A stretch of 64,000 nucleotides of DNA from NCBI RefSeq assembly GCF_003751605.1, contig NZ_RJVJ01000001.1, forward strand, positions 5,270,001-5,334,000. The letters are read 5' to 3'. The notes below the pieces were generated by a model. It worked only from the letters and a program-made list of their open reading frames with translations, searched no databases and was not told the origin of the DNA. Positions 33,410-41,569 of the stretch are shown here, one piece after another. Made by a program: the position numbers and the translations under genes. The stretch is from Kitasatospora cineracea. GTDB lineage: Bacteria > Actinomycetota > Actinomycetes > Streptomycetales > Streptomycetaceae. Numbering within the stretch: the stretch's first letter is position 1; each line of letters opens with the position of its first letter.

Positions 33410-34373
33410 AGACCTAGTTCACCCGGATGGGGTGCCCAGCCCCTACACGGCACGGGACTTCGCCCCGCTGCCGCCACTCGACGACCTTGACGAGCGGCCC
33501 ATCCCGGACGACCAGACCCATCGGTCCGTGGTCGTCGGGGACCGGTTCGTCGTCAAGTGGTTCACGCCGCCCACGCCGCCTCCGCACCGCGCCCTGACGG
33601 TCCTGGAACGGCTGGCCGCGGCCGGGTTCACTGCCACGGCGCAGCCCTACCGTGCGGTGTTCGGGCCCGACGACGCCCTGGTCGCACTCGTCACCGCCTT
33701 CCTGCCCGAGGCCCGGGACGGCTGGCAGTGGTGCGTCACCGCGGCCCTCTCGGAGGAACCGGCAGGAAGGGTCCTGGGAGACGTCACCCGGGAGTTGCAC
33801 CGGGCGCTCGCCGCACCGACCACGGCCGATCCGTCACCGGTCGTTCGGGGAAGGCTGGAGCGACTGCCGGCAGCGCTCGCCGTACTCGACGAGGCCCTCG
33901 CGCTGACCGACGATCCGTGGCTGCACGGCGTCGCCCCCCGGCTGCGCGCCGACCTCAACCAGCCGGGCGATCCGGCCGTCACGCCGCTGCTGCGCATCCA
34001 CGGCGATCTCCACGTCGGCCAGGTCCTGCGCTGGCGCGGGGGGTACGCGGTCATCGACTTCGACGGCAACCCCGCGGTGGCTTCCGACGAACTGCAGCCC
34101 GCAGCGCGGGACGTCGCGCAGATGCTGACCAGTCTGGAGCATGTCGGACAGGTCGCCCGGCGGCGCAACGGCCACGACGCCTCCGCCTGGGTGCGCCAGG
34201 CCCGCGCCGACTTCCTCGCCGCCTACGGCGCACCCGAGGTCTTCGACGAACGCCTGCTCAAGGCGTTCTCCATCGAGCAGGAGTGCCGGGAGCTGATATA
34301 CGCAGCCCGGTTCCTGCCCCGCTGGCGCTACGCCCCACTGGGCGTACTTCGCTCCTGGTACGAAGGGCACTGA
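33399..34373 (+). CDS. Maltokinase-like/aminoglycoside-phosphotransferase-fold sugar kinase
   Basis: A kinase of about 325 residues. DQTHRSVVVGDRFVVKWF resembles the ATP-binding segment of maltokinase-like proteins. LRIHGDLHVGQVLRW is the catalytic loop and VIDFDGNP the metal-binding motif. Actinobacteria have a related glucosamine kinase family with this fold, and the coupled SIS-domain gene fits an amino-sugar substrate, but the substrate is inferred. The ATG at 33399 lies within a candidate operator and lacks a good ribosome-binding site; GTG 33432 is the alternative. The stop overlaps the next start (TGATG). Confidence 0.75.
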   Translation: MDSKDLVHPDGVPSPYTARDFAPLPPLDDLDERPIPDDQTHRSVVVGDRFVVKWFTPPTPPPHRALTVLERLAAAGFTATAQPYRAVFGPDDALVALVTAFLPEARDGWQWCVTAALSEEPAGRVLGDVTRELHRALAAPTTADPSPVVRGRLERLPAALAVLDEALALTDDPWLHGVAPRLRADLNQPGDPAVTPLLRIHGDLHVGQVLRWRGGYAVIDFDGNPAVASDELQPAARDVAQMLTSLEHVGQVARRRNGHDASAWVRQARADFLAAYGAPEVFDERLLKAFSIEQECRELIYAARFLPRWRYAPLGVLRSWYEGH

Positions 34374-35308
34374 TGGATCCCGCACTCTTCCGCTCGGACA
34401 TCGAGGCCAAGCCCGAGTCGATGCGCACCCTGGCGGCCGAACTCCGCGGCGCCGACCCCTTCACCCGGCTTCAAGCCGTGGAGAGGGTGGTGTTCCTCGG
34501 CATGGGAAGCTCCCGCTATGCCGCCACCGTCGCCGCCCACCGGCTGCGCCGCGCCGGGATCGACGCGGTCGCCGAATACGCCTCCGCCCTCCCCGCGCCT
34601 GCCAGGGCCGGAACCCTGGTAGTGGCGATCTCCGCGACCGGTGCCAGCCGCGAGGTCCTCGACGCTCTCCCCGCCTACCCGGGGCACGTCGCCCTGACCA
34701 ATGTGGCAGGCTCGCCCGTCACCGAGGGCGCTTCTCTTGTGGTGCCGATGCTCGCGGGAGAGGAGAAGGGCGGCGTCGCGTGCCGTTCCTTCCAGCACAC
34801 GCTGGCGCTGCTCCTGGCCCTGGAGAACCGGCTGACCGGCGCCGGACGCGATCTGCCCGGCCTGCTGGAACGTGCGGCCGAGGCCAGTGAGGACCTGCTG
34901 GAAGGCAGGTGGTTGGCCGCAGCCGGCCCGCTCCTCGACAGCTCCGACGGCTTGTACGCGATCGCGCCCTACGAACGGATCTCCTCGGCCGAGCAGTCCG
35001 CCCTGATGGTTCGCGAAGGACCACGCCGCCCCGCGGACGCCTGCGAGACCGGTGACTGGGCACACGTGGACGTCTACCTGACCAAGACGCGGGACTACCG
35101 GGCCCTGCTGTTCCCCGGCTCTCGCTACGACGCCCAGGTGATGGAGTGGATCAACCTCCGCGGCTCCACCGTCGTGACGGTCGGCGGACAGGTGCGGGGC
35201 GCGCGGGCCGCGGTCCGCTATCGCCACGACACCGACCCCGACGTCGCGTTGCTCACCGAGACCCTGGTGGCCGAGCTTCTCGCCGCCACATGGTGGAGCC
35301 GCGGCTGA
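34373..35308 (+). CDS. SIS-domain sugar-phosphate isomerase/deaminase-like protein
   Basis: A 311-residue protein with two SIS domains. It resembles the isomerase half of glucosamine-6-phosphate synthase and the fructosamine deglycase or AgaS-type proteins. VVFLGMGSSRYAATVAAHRL and LVVAISATGASREVLDAL are phosphosugar-binding motifs in the first domain. SSAEQSALMVREGPRRPADA aligns with the second. There is no glutaminase domain. Coupled to the kinase by TGATG, it probably acts on the kinase product, for example an amino-sugar 6-phosphate. The exact reaction is not resolvable from sequence. Confidence 0.8.
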   Translation: MDPALFRSDIEAKPESMRTLAAELRGADPFTRLQAVERVVFLGMGSSRYAATVAAHRLRRAGIDAVAEYASALPAPARAGTLVVAISATGASREVLDALPAYPGHVALTNVAGSPVTEGASLVVPMLAGEEKGGVACRSFQHTLALLLALENRLTGAGRDLPGLLERAAEASEDLLEGRWLAAAGPLLDSSDGLYAIAPYERISSAEQSALMVREGPRRPADACETGDWAHVDVYLTKTRDYRALLFPGSRYDAQVMEWINLRGSTVVTVGGQVRGARAAVRYRHDTDPDVALLTETLVAELLAATWWSRG

Positions 35309-35527
35309 CGTCCCGTCACGGTTCGATGGACCGACTCGACCGGATCCGGTCCCTGTCTGCGGGCCGCATTCCCCACGCGATGGCTCGGCCGGGGCAGGGT
35401 GGACAGGGAACCGCCTCCGCCGAGACCACAGCGACGCGAGCCATGGGAGCGCCGTATCGGCCGGGCTGGGGACCACACGCCGCCAGAGCCTTATTGATGG
35501 CGGGTTCAAATGAAATTGCCGACAGGG

Positions 35528-35575
35528 CGAGGCCGCCTTCCGGCGCGCACCAGCAGGAACGCCCTCGCCCTAGGC
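35528..35575. terminator. Possible terminator between convergent genes
   Basis: AGGGCGAGG near 35525 can pair with CCTCGCCCT near 35565, between the SIS gene (plus) and the TetR gene (minus). The loop is long, so this is tentative. Confidence 0.35.
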
Positions 35576-36235
35576 TTGCGGGGCTCCGGTCGCCTTGGTC
35601 CTCCGTCGGGCCGGCGCCTTGGGCGGGGCGTGCCGCTCCAGCGGATGGCCGGTGCACTGGCGCGCGTAGTCGAGTATCAGCTCGGCGGCCTCGTCGGGGC
35701 CGATCAGCGGGTGCCGTGCCACGATCCGGTAGCCGTAGGCGTCTTCGAGGGCCACCAGGTTGCGCGAGATCGTCACGGAGTCCCCCGTGAGGGCGAACAC
35801 GCCCTGTGCCGCACCCGTCTCCAGGACCAGCTGGTACATCGTCACCTGACGGTCGTAGAGAGCGGTGAGCAGGGTGGCGTACACCCGGTTGCGCCCCGCC
35901 GAGCCCCCCAGCTCGCACAGCAGCCGGACGTCGGCGTCGTCCGGACCCGACGGCAGCCCCGAGCGGATCGTGGTGATGAGCCGCTCCGCCGGGTCGGCGA
36001 TCGCTGCGATCTTCTTCATGCGCAGGTCGTAGAAGCGCTCCATGCCCGCGTGGTGCGCCTCGAGCAGCAGGTCGTTCAAGTTGGGGTAGTGGTACAGGAC
36101 CGCGCCCGAGGTCAGCCCGGCCACTTCGGCGACCTGGTTGAGGTGGACCCCGTCGGTGCCGTACAGCACCATCGCCTTTCGGGCCGCCTCGATGAGGTCC
36201 AGGCGCCGCTCTGTCTTCGGCTTGCGTGTGGCCAT
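35570..36235 (-). CDS. TetR-family regulator of the amine/sugar module
   Basis: A 221-residue TetR-type protein. The helix-turn-helix has recognition segment LTSGAVLYHYPNLNDLLLEA at about residues 41-60. The C-terminus is basic. It differs from the other three TetR proteins in the window. Divergent from the glycosyltransferase operon, it is the natural candidate to bind AACTGAA-N4-GATTCAAA at 36285-36303 and the matching site at 33391-33409. Confidence 0.85.
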   Translation of the reverse strand: MATRKPKTERRLDLIEAARKAMVLYGTDGVHLNQVAEVAGLTSGAVLYHYPNLNDLLLEAHHAGMERFYDLRMKKIAAIADPAERLITTIRSGLPSGPDDADVRLLCELGGSAGRNRVYATLLTALYDRQVTMYQLVLETGAAQGVFALTGDSVTISRNLVALEDAYGYRIVARHPLIGPDEAAELILDYARQCTGHPLERHAPPKAPARRRTKATGAPQA

Positions 36236-36284
36236 GCTTCATTCTCCGCTCTCCCTGACCCTTGACGGGGATGCTCCCATCCTA

Positions 36285-36303
36285 TTTGAATCACCCTTCA
36301 GTT
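36285..36303. promoter_or_regulatory. Candidate operator between TetR and glycosyltransferase genes
   Basis: TTTGAATCACCCTTCAGTT on the plus strand, a TGAA-N6-TTCA inverted repeat. Its complement matches 33391-33409 at 15 of 19 positions. It lies 37 bp before the glycosyltransferase start. Confidence 0.6.
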
Positions 36304-36339
36304 AGGGGGAGGCCCCCTTCTGAGCTCCAGGGAGCTGCC

Positions 36340-37620
36340 GTGGCCCGACAGTTGACGGTCCTGTTCATGCCGGAGAGCGCCTACGGGCCGACCAACAATT
36401 GCATCGGCGTCGGTGACGTGCTCCGCCGCCGAGGCCACCGGGTCGTGTTCGCCGCCGAGGCCTCGTGGAGGGGCAAGCTCGCCGCGCTCGGCTTCGAGGA
36501 GGACCTGGTGGAGCTCGCGCCTCCGGCCGAGGACGCCGAGGAGCAGGACGCCGGACAGTTCTGGAAGGACTTCATCCGCAGCACCGCACCGGAGTTCCGC
36601 AAACCGACCTTCGAGCAGCTCGACACCTGGGTCAAACCGGTCTGGGAGGAACTGGTGGCCGGCGCGAAGTACTGCGAGCCGCAGCTCAAGGCGATCATCG
36701 ACAGGGTGAAGCCCGACGTCATCGTGGAGGACAACGTGGTGGCGTTCCCCGCGCTGACCACGGCCGGCGTCCCGTTCGTCCGCATCGTCTCGTGCAACCC
36801 CCTGGAGGTGAAGTCCTCCGGGATACCGCCGGCCTTCTCCGGCTACCCCGCCGCCGACCGGTCCGGCTGGGACGCCTTCCGCGCCGAGTACGACCGCACC
36901 CACCGCGAACTGTGGGAGAGCTTCAACGCCTGGGTCGTCGAGCAGGGGGCCCGCCCGTTGCCCGACCTGGAGTTCATCCACGACGGCGACCTCAACCTGT
37001 ACGTCTACCCGGAGATAGCCGACTACCCGCGGACCCTGGACGCGTCGTGGCACCGGCTGGAGTCCTCCGTGCGCGGTACGGACGAGCACTTCGAGCTGCC
37101 GGAGAGCCTCCGGGGCGGCAGGGGCTCCTTGGTCTACTTCTCGTTGGGGTCCCTCGGGTCGGCAGACGTCGAACTGATGCGGCGGGTCGTCGCCGCGCTC
37201 GCGAAGACGCCGCACCGCTACATCGTCTCCAAGGGGCCGTTGCACGCGGAGATCGAACTGGCTCCGAACATGTGGGGGGCCGAGTTCGTCCCGCAGACCC
37301 AGGTGATTCCGCTCGTCGACTTGGTGATCACCCACGGTGGGAACAACACCACCACCGAAAGCCTCCACTTCGGCAAGCCGATGATCCTGCTGCCGCTGTT
37401 CTGGGACCAGTACGACAACGCCCAGCGGATCGACGAACTCGGCCTAGGTGTCCGCCTGGACACCTACCGCTTCACCGACGACGAGCTGATCGCCGCCATC
37501 GACAGGCTCCTCAACGACAAGGACCTGCACGCCCGTCTCGCCCGTGCCGGTGCGGATGTCCGAGCCCGTGACGGCGTCACCCTGGCCGCCGAACTCATCG
37601 AACGTGCGGCCAAGGCATGA
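36340..37620 (+). CDS. GT1 glycosyltransferase, macrolide-glycosyltransferase (MGT) type
   Basis: A 426-residue cytoplasmic GT-B glycosyltransferase. SLVYFSLGSLGSADVELM begins the nucleotide-sugar domain. ITHGGNNTTTESLHFGKPMI and FWDQYDNAQRIDELGLG form the UDP-sugar-binding signature. MGT enzymes glucosylate macrolides and other small molecules from UDP-glucose; galU at 28635 could supply the donor. The GTG at 36340 has GGGAG at good spacing; an upstream ATG would read through the operator. The ATGA overlap with the next gene implies translational coupling to an amine oxidase, which is unusual for an MGT gene. Confidence 0.85.
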   Translation: MARQLTVLFMPESAYGPTNNCIGVGDVLRRRGHRVVFAAEASWRGKLAALGFEEDLVELAPPAEDAEEQDAGQFWKDFIRSTAPEFRKPTFEQLDTWVKPVWEELVAGAKYCEPQLKAIIDRVKPDVIVEDNVVAFPALTTAGVPFVRIVSCNPLEVKSSGIPPAFSGYPAADRSGWDAFRAEYDRTHRELWESFNAWVVEQGARPLPDLEFIHDGDLNLYVYPEIADYPRTLDASWHRLESSVRGTDEHFELPESLRGGRGSLVYFSLGSLGSADVELMRRVVAALAKTPHRYIVSKGPLHAEIELAPNMWGAEFVPQTQVIPLVDLVITHGGNNTTTESLHFGKPMILLPLFWDQYDNAQRIDELGLGVRLDTYRFTDDELIAAIDRLLNDKDLHARLARAGADVRARDGVTLAAELIERAAKA

Positions 37621-39017
37621 TCCTTGGTACGGCACCCGGCCTGGCCGACGCCCGCGAAGCGGTCTTCTGGACCGACCGGCCGGGTCGGCCGGGGCCCTTC
37701 CCCGCACTGACCGGGCGAGCCGAGGCGGACCTGGTCGTGGTCGGCGGCGGCTTCACCGGACTGTGGGCCGCGATCATGGCAAAGGAGGAGTACCCAGGGA
37801 CCGACGTCCTGCTGCTGGAAGCGTCCACGATCGGCTTCGGGGGCAGCGGCCGCAACGGCGGGTTCATCTCCGACTCCCTCACCCACGGCCTCTCGCACGG
37901 GGCGTCCCGCTGGCCGTCGGAGCTGAAGACGCTGGTGCGGCTCGGCCGGGAGAACCTCACCGAGATCGTCGAAACCCTGGACAGGCACGAGGCGGACGTG
38001 GGGTTGCGGCTGACCGGAAAGACCACGGTGGCAGTCGCCCCTCACCAGGTCGGCGAGCTGCGCGCGCTCGAACGGCTCCACCTCGAGCACGGCGACGACG
38101 CCGTCTGGCTGGATGCCGAGGAGATGCGAGCCGACGTCGACTCCCCGACGTACCTGGGCGGACTGCGAGTCCGCTCCACCGGAGGGCTGGTCGACCCCGG
38201 GCTCCTCGTCGACGCCTTGACGCGGATCGCCGAACGGCTCGGAGTGCGGCTGCACGAACGGACCCCCGTCACCGGCATGGCGCGTGCAGGCGCGGGGCTG
38301 CGGGTGGCGACCGGCAACGGGTCGGTCATCGCCGGGCAGGTCCTCCTCGCCACGAACGCCTACCCGGCCCCCTTGAGACGGCTGCGCCACCTGGTCCTGC
38401 CCGTGTGGGACTACGCGCTGATGACGGAACCCCTGTCGCCGCCACAACTGGCCTCGCTGGGCTGGCGCGAACGGCAGGGGCTCACGGACGCCGGCAACCA
38501 GTTCCACTACTACCGGCTCACCTCCGACGACCGGATCTTGTGGGGCGGCTACGACGCGATCTACCACCGCGGCGGGACCGTCGACGACCACGAGGCCCGC
38601 CGGCCGGCCTCGTACGCCCTGCTCGCCCGGCACTTCTTCGAGACCTTCCCGCAACTGGAGGGGCTCGGCTTCAGCCACCGCTGGGGCGGAGCGATCGACT
38701 CCACCAGCCGGTTCACCGCCACCTTCGGGACCGCGTTCGGCGGCCGGGTCGGTTACGCCGTCGGCTACACCGGGCTGGGCGTCGCGGCATCCCGCTTCGG
38801 CGCCCGGGTCGCCCTGGACCTGCTCGCCCGACGGGCCACCGAGAGCACCGCACTGAAGATGGTGCGTCGTTCCCCCGCGCCCTTCCCGCCGGAGCCCCTG
38901 CGCTGGCCGATCGTCGAGCTCACCCGGCGCGCACTGGTCCGCGCGGACCGGCGCGAGGGCCGCCGCGGCCCTTGGCTCCGGCTCCTCGACGCGTTCGGCG
39001 TCGGCTTCAACTCCTAA
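37617..39017 (+). CDS. FAD-dependent amine oxidoreductase, PuuB-like (copy 2)
   Basis: A 466-residue DAO-family flavoenzyme, paralogous to the genes at 11693 and 41570. VVVGGGFTGLWAAIMA is the FAD motif at about 40-55. SGRNGGFISDSLTHG and NQFHYYRLTSDDRILWGGYD follow. Together with the aldehyde dehydrogenase 26 bp downstream and the PotDBCA-type importer, it makes a plausible amine-to-acid route: oxidation to an aminoaldehyde, then dehydrogenation. The preceding glycosyltransferase overlaps it by 4 bp. Confidence 0.88.
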   Translation: MILGTAPGLADAREAVFWTDRPGRPGPFPALTGRAEADLVVVGGGFTGLWAAIMAKEEYPGTDVLLLEASTIGFGGSGRNGGFISDSLTHGLSHGASRWPSELKTLVRLGRENLTEIVETLDRHEADVGLRLTGKTTVAVAPHQVGELRALERLHLEHGDDAVWLDAEEMRADVDSPTYLGGLRVRSTGGLVDPGLLVDALTRIAERLGVRLHERTPVTGMARAGAGLRVATGNGSVIAGQVLLATNAYPAPLRRLRHLVLPVWDYALMTEPLSPPQLASLGWRERQGLTDAGNQFHYYRLTSDDRILWGGYDAIYHRGGTVDDHEARRPASYALLARHFFETFPQLEGLGFSHRWGGAIDSTSRFTATFGTAFGGRVGYAVGYTGLGVAASRFGARVALDLLARRATESTALKMVRRSPAPFPPEPLRWPIVELTRRALVRADRREGRRGPWLRLLDAFGVGFNS

Positions 39018-39043
39018 CCGCCCAGCTGTGAGAGAAGGCTTTC

Positions 39044-40450
39044 ATGCGTCAGCTGATCAACCCTGCCGACGGGCAGGTATGCGCAGAGGTCAAGGACACC
39101 GATCCGGCGGAACTGCCGGGGATCGTCGCAACGGCGCGGGTCGCGCAGGCCACGTGGCGGGACGCGACGCCCGGTGAGCGCGCACGGGTGCTGCTGCGCC
39201 TGGCCGACCTGGTCGAGGCCAACGCCACCGAGCTCACCCGGCTCGAGGTCGAGGAGACCGGAAAGCCGGCGGCCGTGTTCGCCGACGGCGAGCTGCCGTT
39301 CGCCGCCGACAACCTGAGGTTCTTCGCCGGTGCCGCGCGATCGCTCGACGGAAGCGGAGCCGGGGTGCTCAGCTCCGGGTACACCTCGATGCTGCTGCGC
39401 CGGCCCGTCGGGGTCGTCGCCTCGATCGCGCCGTGGAACTTCCCCCTCGTCATGGCGATCTGGAAGATCGGGCCCGCGGTGGCCGCGGGCAACGCCGTCA
39501 TCATCAAGCCCGCACCGCAGACGCCGCGCGGCACGCTCCGGCTGGCCGAGCTCATCGTCGAGGCGGGAGCCCCGCACGGCCTCGTCCAGGTCGTACTGGG
39601 CGACGCAGCCGTCGGCGAAGCACTGGTCACCGCCCCCGGGGTGGACATGGTGAGCGTCACCGGCTCGACCGCGACCGGCAAGGCCGTCATGCGCGGAGCG
39701 GTCGAGGGCCTCAAGCGGGTCCACCTCGAACTCGGCGGCAAAGCGCCAGGACTGGTCTTCCCCGACGCCGACCTCGAGCAGATGAGCGGCGGCCTGGTCA
39801 TGGGAACCACCTACAACACCGGCCAGGACTGCACTGCGGCGACCCGCGTCTACGCCCACCGTGCCGTCTTCGACGAAGCCGTCGACGCGCTCAGGGACGC
39901 GATGGGTGCAGTTCGCCCCGGAGACCCGTGGGCGGAGGGCACCGACATCGGCCCACTGATCTCCGCGGCACACCGCGACCGCGTCGACGGCTTCGTCCGC
40001 CGCGCCGTCGCCGAAGGTGCGAGCGCGCTGTGTGGTGGAACACCGCTGGACAGGCCCGGCTTCTACTACCCGCCGACGCTGTTGGTCGGCGCCGCCCAGG
40101 ACAGCGAGATCGTTCAGGGAGAGGTCTTCGGCCCCGTCCTGGTCGTGCTCCCCTTCGACGACGAGGACGACGCCGTCCGTCTGGCCAACGACACCCCCTA
40201 CGGGCTGGCCTCCTCGATCTGGACCGGCGACGTCTCCCGCGCGCTGCGCGTGGCCCACCGCCTCGACGTGGGCGTCACCTGGATCAACGACCACCTGCCG
40301 ATCGCTTCCGAGGCCCCGCACGGCGGTGTCAAGGGCAGCGGTTTCGGCAAGGACATGAGCCAGGAGTCGGTTGCGGAATACTCGGTGACCCGGCACGTCA
40401 TGGTGAAGCACGCTGCTCCCGCCGCCCGGGACTCCTTCCGCCCCGCCTGA
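39044..40450 (+). CDS. Aldehyde dehydrogenase, gamma-aminobutyraldehyde dehydrogenase type
   Basis: A 468-residue NAD(P)-dependent aldehyde dehydrogenase. Glu229 in HLELGGKAPG and the catalytic Cys263 in NTGQDCTAATR are present. APWNFPLVMAIWKIGPA and the C-terminal GGVKGSGFGKDMS are typical of the aminobutyraldehyde/betaine-aldehyde branch. In polyamine catabolism such enzymes convert 4-aminobutanal to GABA. It follows the PuuB-like oxidase, and a hairpin follows it. Confidence 0.9.
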   Translation: MRQLINPADGQVCAEVKDTDPAELPGIVATARVAQATWRDATPGERARVLLRLADLVEANATELTRLEVEETGKPAAVFADGELPFAADNLRFFAGAARSLDGSGAGVLSSGYTSMLLRRPVGVVASIAPWNFPLVMAIWKIGPAVAAGNAVIIKPAPQTPRGTLRLAELIVEAGAPHGLVQVVLGDAAVGEALVTAPGVDMVSVTGSTATGKAVMRGAVEGLKRVHLELGGKAPGLVFPDADLEQMSGGLVMGTTYNTGQDCTAATRVYAHRAVFDEAVDALRDAMGAVRPGDPWAEGTDIGPLISAAHRDRVDGFVRRAVAEGASALCGGTPLDRPGFYYPPTLLVGAAQDSEIVQGEVFGPVLVVLPFDDEDDAVRLANDTPYGLASSIWTGDVSRALRVAHRLDVGVTWINDHLPIASEAPHGGVKGSGFGKDMSQESVAEYSVTRHVMVKHAAPAARDSFRPA

Positions 40451-40499
40451 TCCGACCGCGGAACCTCCCCTCCGCGGGCCGTCGGGCGGTATGTTCGGG

Positions 40500-40532
40500 C
40501 CGGCAGCCGCCCGCGGAAGCGGCGGCTGCCGG
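40500..40532 (+). terminator. Terminator of the GT-oxidase-ALDH operon
   Basis: CCGGCAGCCGCC at 40500-40511 pairs with 40521-40532 across a 9-nt loop, 50 bp after the dehydrogenase stop. Confidence 0.7.
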
Positions 40533-40807
40533 TCCGTTCCCTTCCTTGGCACGCGCTTTGCGGCTGCCCGTCTCCACTCGACCGCGTCTTCCGGAACCAG
40601 CCGCCGGAGGTGCGATGCCCGCCGGCTTCATTCCGGAGAACACCGGTGGTCCACTCCAGGACGGCGGCCGCCGAAAGTGAAGATCGTCCGCGGGGAGGAG
40701 CACCGGCTGCTGCCCCGCGACATGTCCGGCCGCTCCCCGCTCCGTTGAAAGGGATGCGGCCGCCCCTCGAAGGCGGGGCGGGCCACCGTAACGAGACACG
40801 CCAGCCC

Positions 40808-40836
40808 TTGCTCAATATTACTCTCGTTATATAATC
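40808..40836 (+). promoter_or_regulatory. Promoter with overlapping candidate TetR operator
   Basis: TATAAT at 40830-40835 with TTGCTC at 40808-40813 (16-bp spacer) resembles a housekeeping sigma promoter. The -10 lies inside CGTTATATAATC (40825-40836), two mismatches from CGTTATATAACG, so a bound repressor would block RNA polymerase. A second, weaker copy (CGTTACATGAAG) is at 40839-40850. The MaoC-like gene starts at 40896. Confidence 0.6.
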
Positions 40837-40895
40837 ATCGTTACATGAAGGCGTCGTTGTGGCGCTCATCCAATGACGCGCGGAAGGACAGGCCG

Positions 40896-41369
40896 ATGGA
40901 CAGGGAGCCGATCAGCAACGGCGTAATCCCGGCGGTTGTCGGGGAGGTGGTCACCGGCGAGCCGTTCGTGGTGTCCCGCGAGGACGTCGAACGCTTCGAG
41001 AGCGGGACGTGGATCGACCGCGCCTACCCCGAGGGCGACGTGCCGGAGTTCCCCGAGGACCTCGTCGAGGGATTCCACCTCCTCGCCCTGGTCGACCCGG
41101 TGCTCCAGTTCGCGCTGGGCGACAACCGCGGCGGTATGTGGGGTCTGAACTACGGGCTCGACAAGGTCCGTTTCATCTCCCAGGTGCACGTCGGCGACAG
41201 CATCGTGCCGACCTTCGAGACCCTCGCGGTCGAGCCGAAGGACGGGGGCTTCAAGGTCCTCCGGCGCTGCACCTTCACCATCGAGGGCTCCGAGCGACCC
41301 GCGATGGTCGCCGACTGGTGGGGCTACCAACTGCCGCGCGGCATCGTGGAAGCCTCCCGGAGGCTCTGA
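40896..41369 (+). CDS. MaoC-like hotdog-fold dehydratase/hydratase
   Basis: A 157-residue single hotdog-domain protein. GLNYGLDKVRFISQVHVGDS is the MaoC-type segment (G-x-N-YG-x-x-x-VRF..V-x-VG) of enoyl-CoA hydratases and acyl dehydratases. It would hydrate an unsaturated acyl-CoA in the cytoplasm. GGAAGGA precedes the ATG at 40896; an earlier ATG at 40845 would overlap the operator region. It is followed 200 bp downstream by the third PuuB-like oxidase. Confidence 0.75.
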   Translation: MDREPISNGVIPAVVGEVVTGEPFVVSREDVERFESGTWIDRAYPEGDVPEFPEDLVEGFHLLALVDPVLQFALGDNRGGMWGLNYGLDKVRFISQVHVGDSIVPTFETLAVEPKDGGFKVLRRCTFTIEGSERPAMVADWWGYQLPRGIVEASRRL

Positions 41370-41569
41370 CTCCTGCGGCTGGGCGAAGGCCTGCCGTCCC
41401 GAGGCGTTGCACCGGCCCGTCGGCGATCGGAGCGTTCCGCGACCCGACGCCGACGGGTCCGCCGGCATCCGCCCGGACACCGTGCCGCCCTGCTCCGTCG
41501 AGGACGCCGGAGCAAGGCGCAACCCCGATCGCCGCACCGGCCAAGAACGACACGAAACCAGGAACCCAC

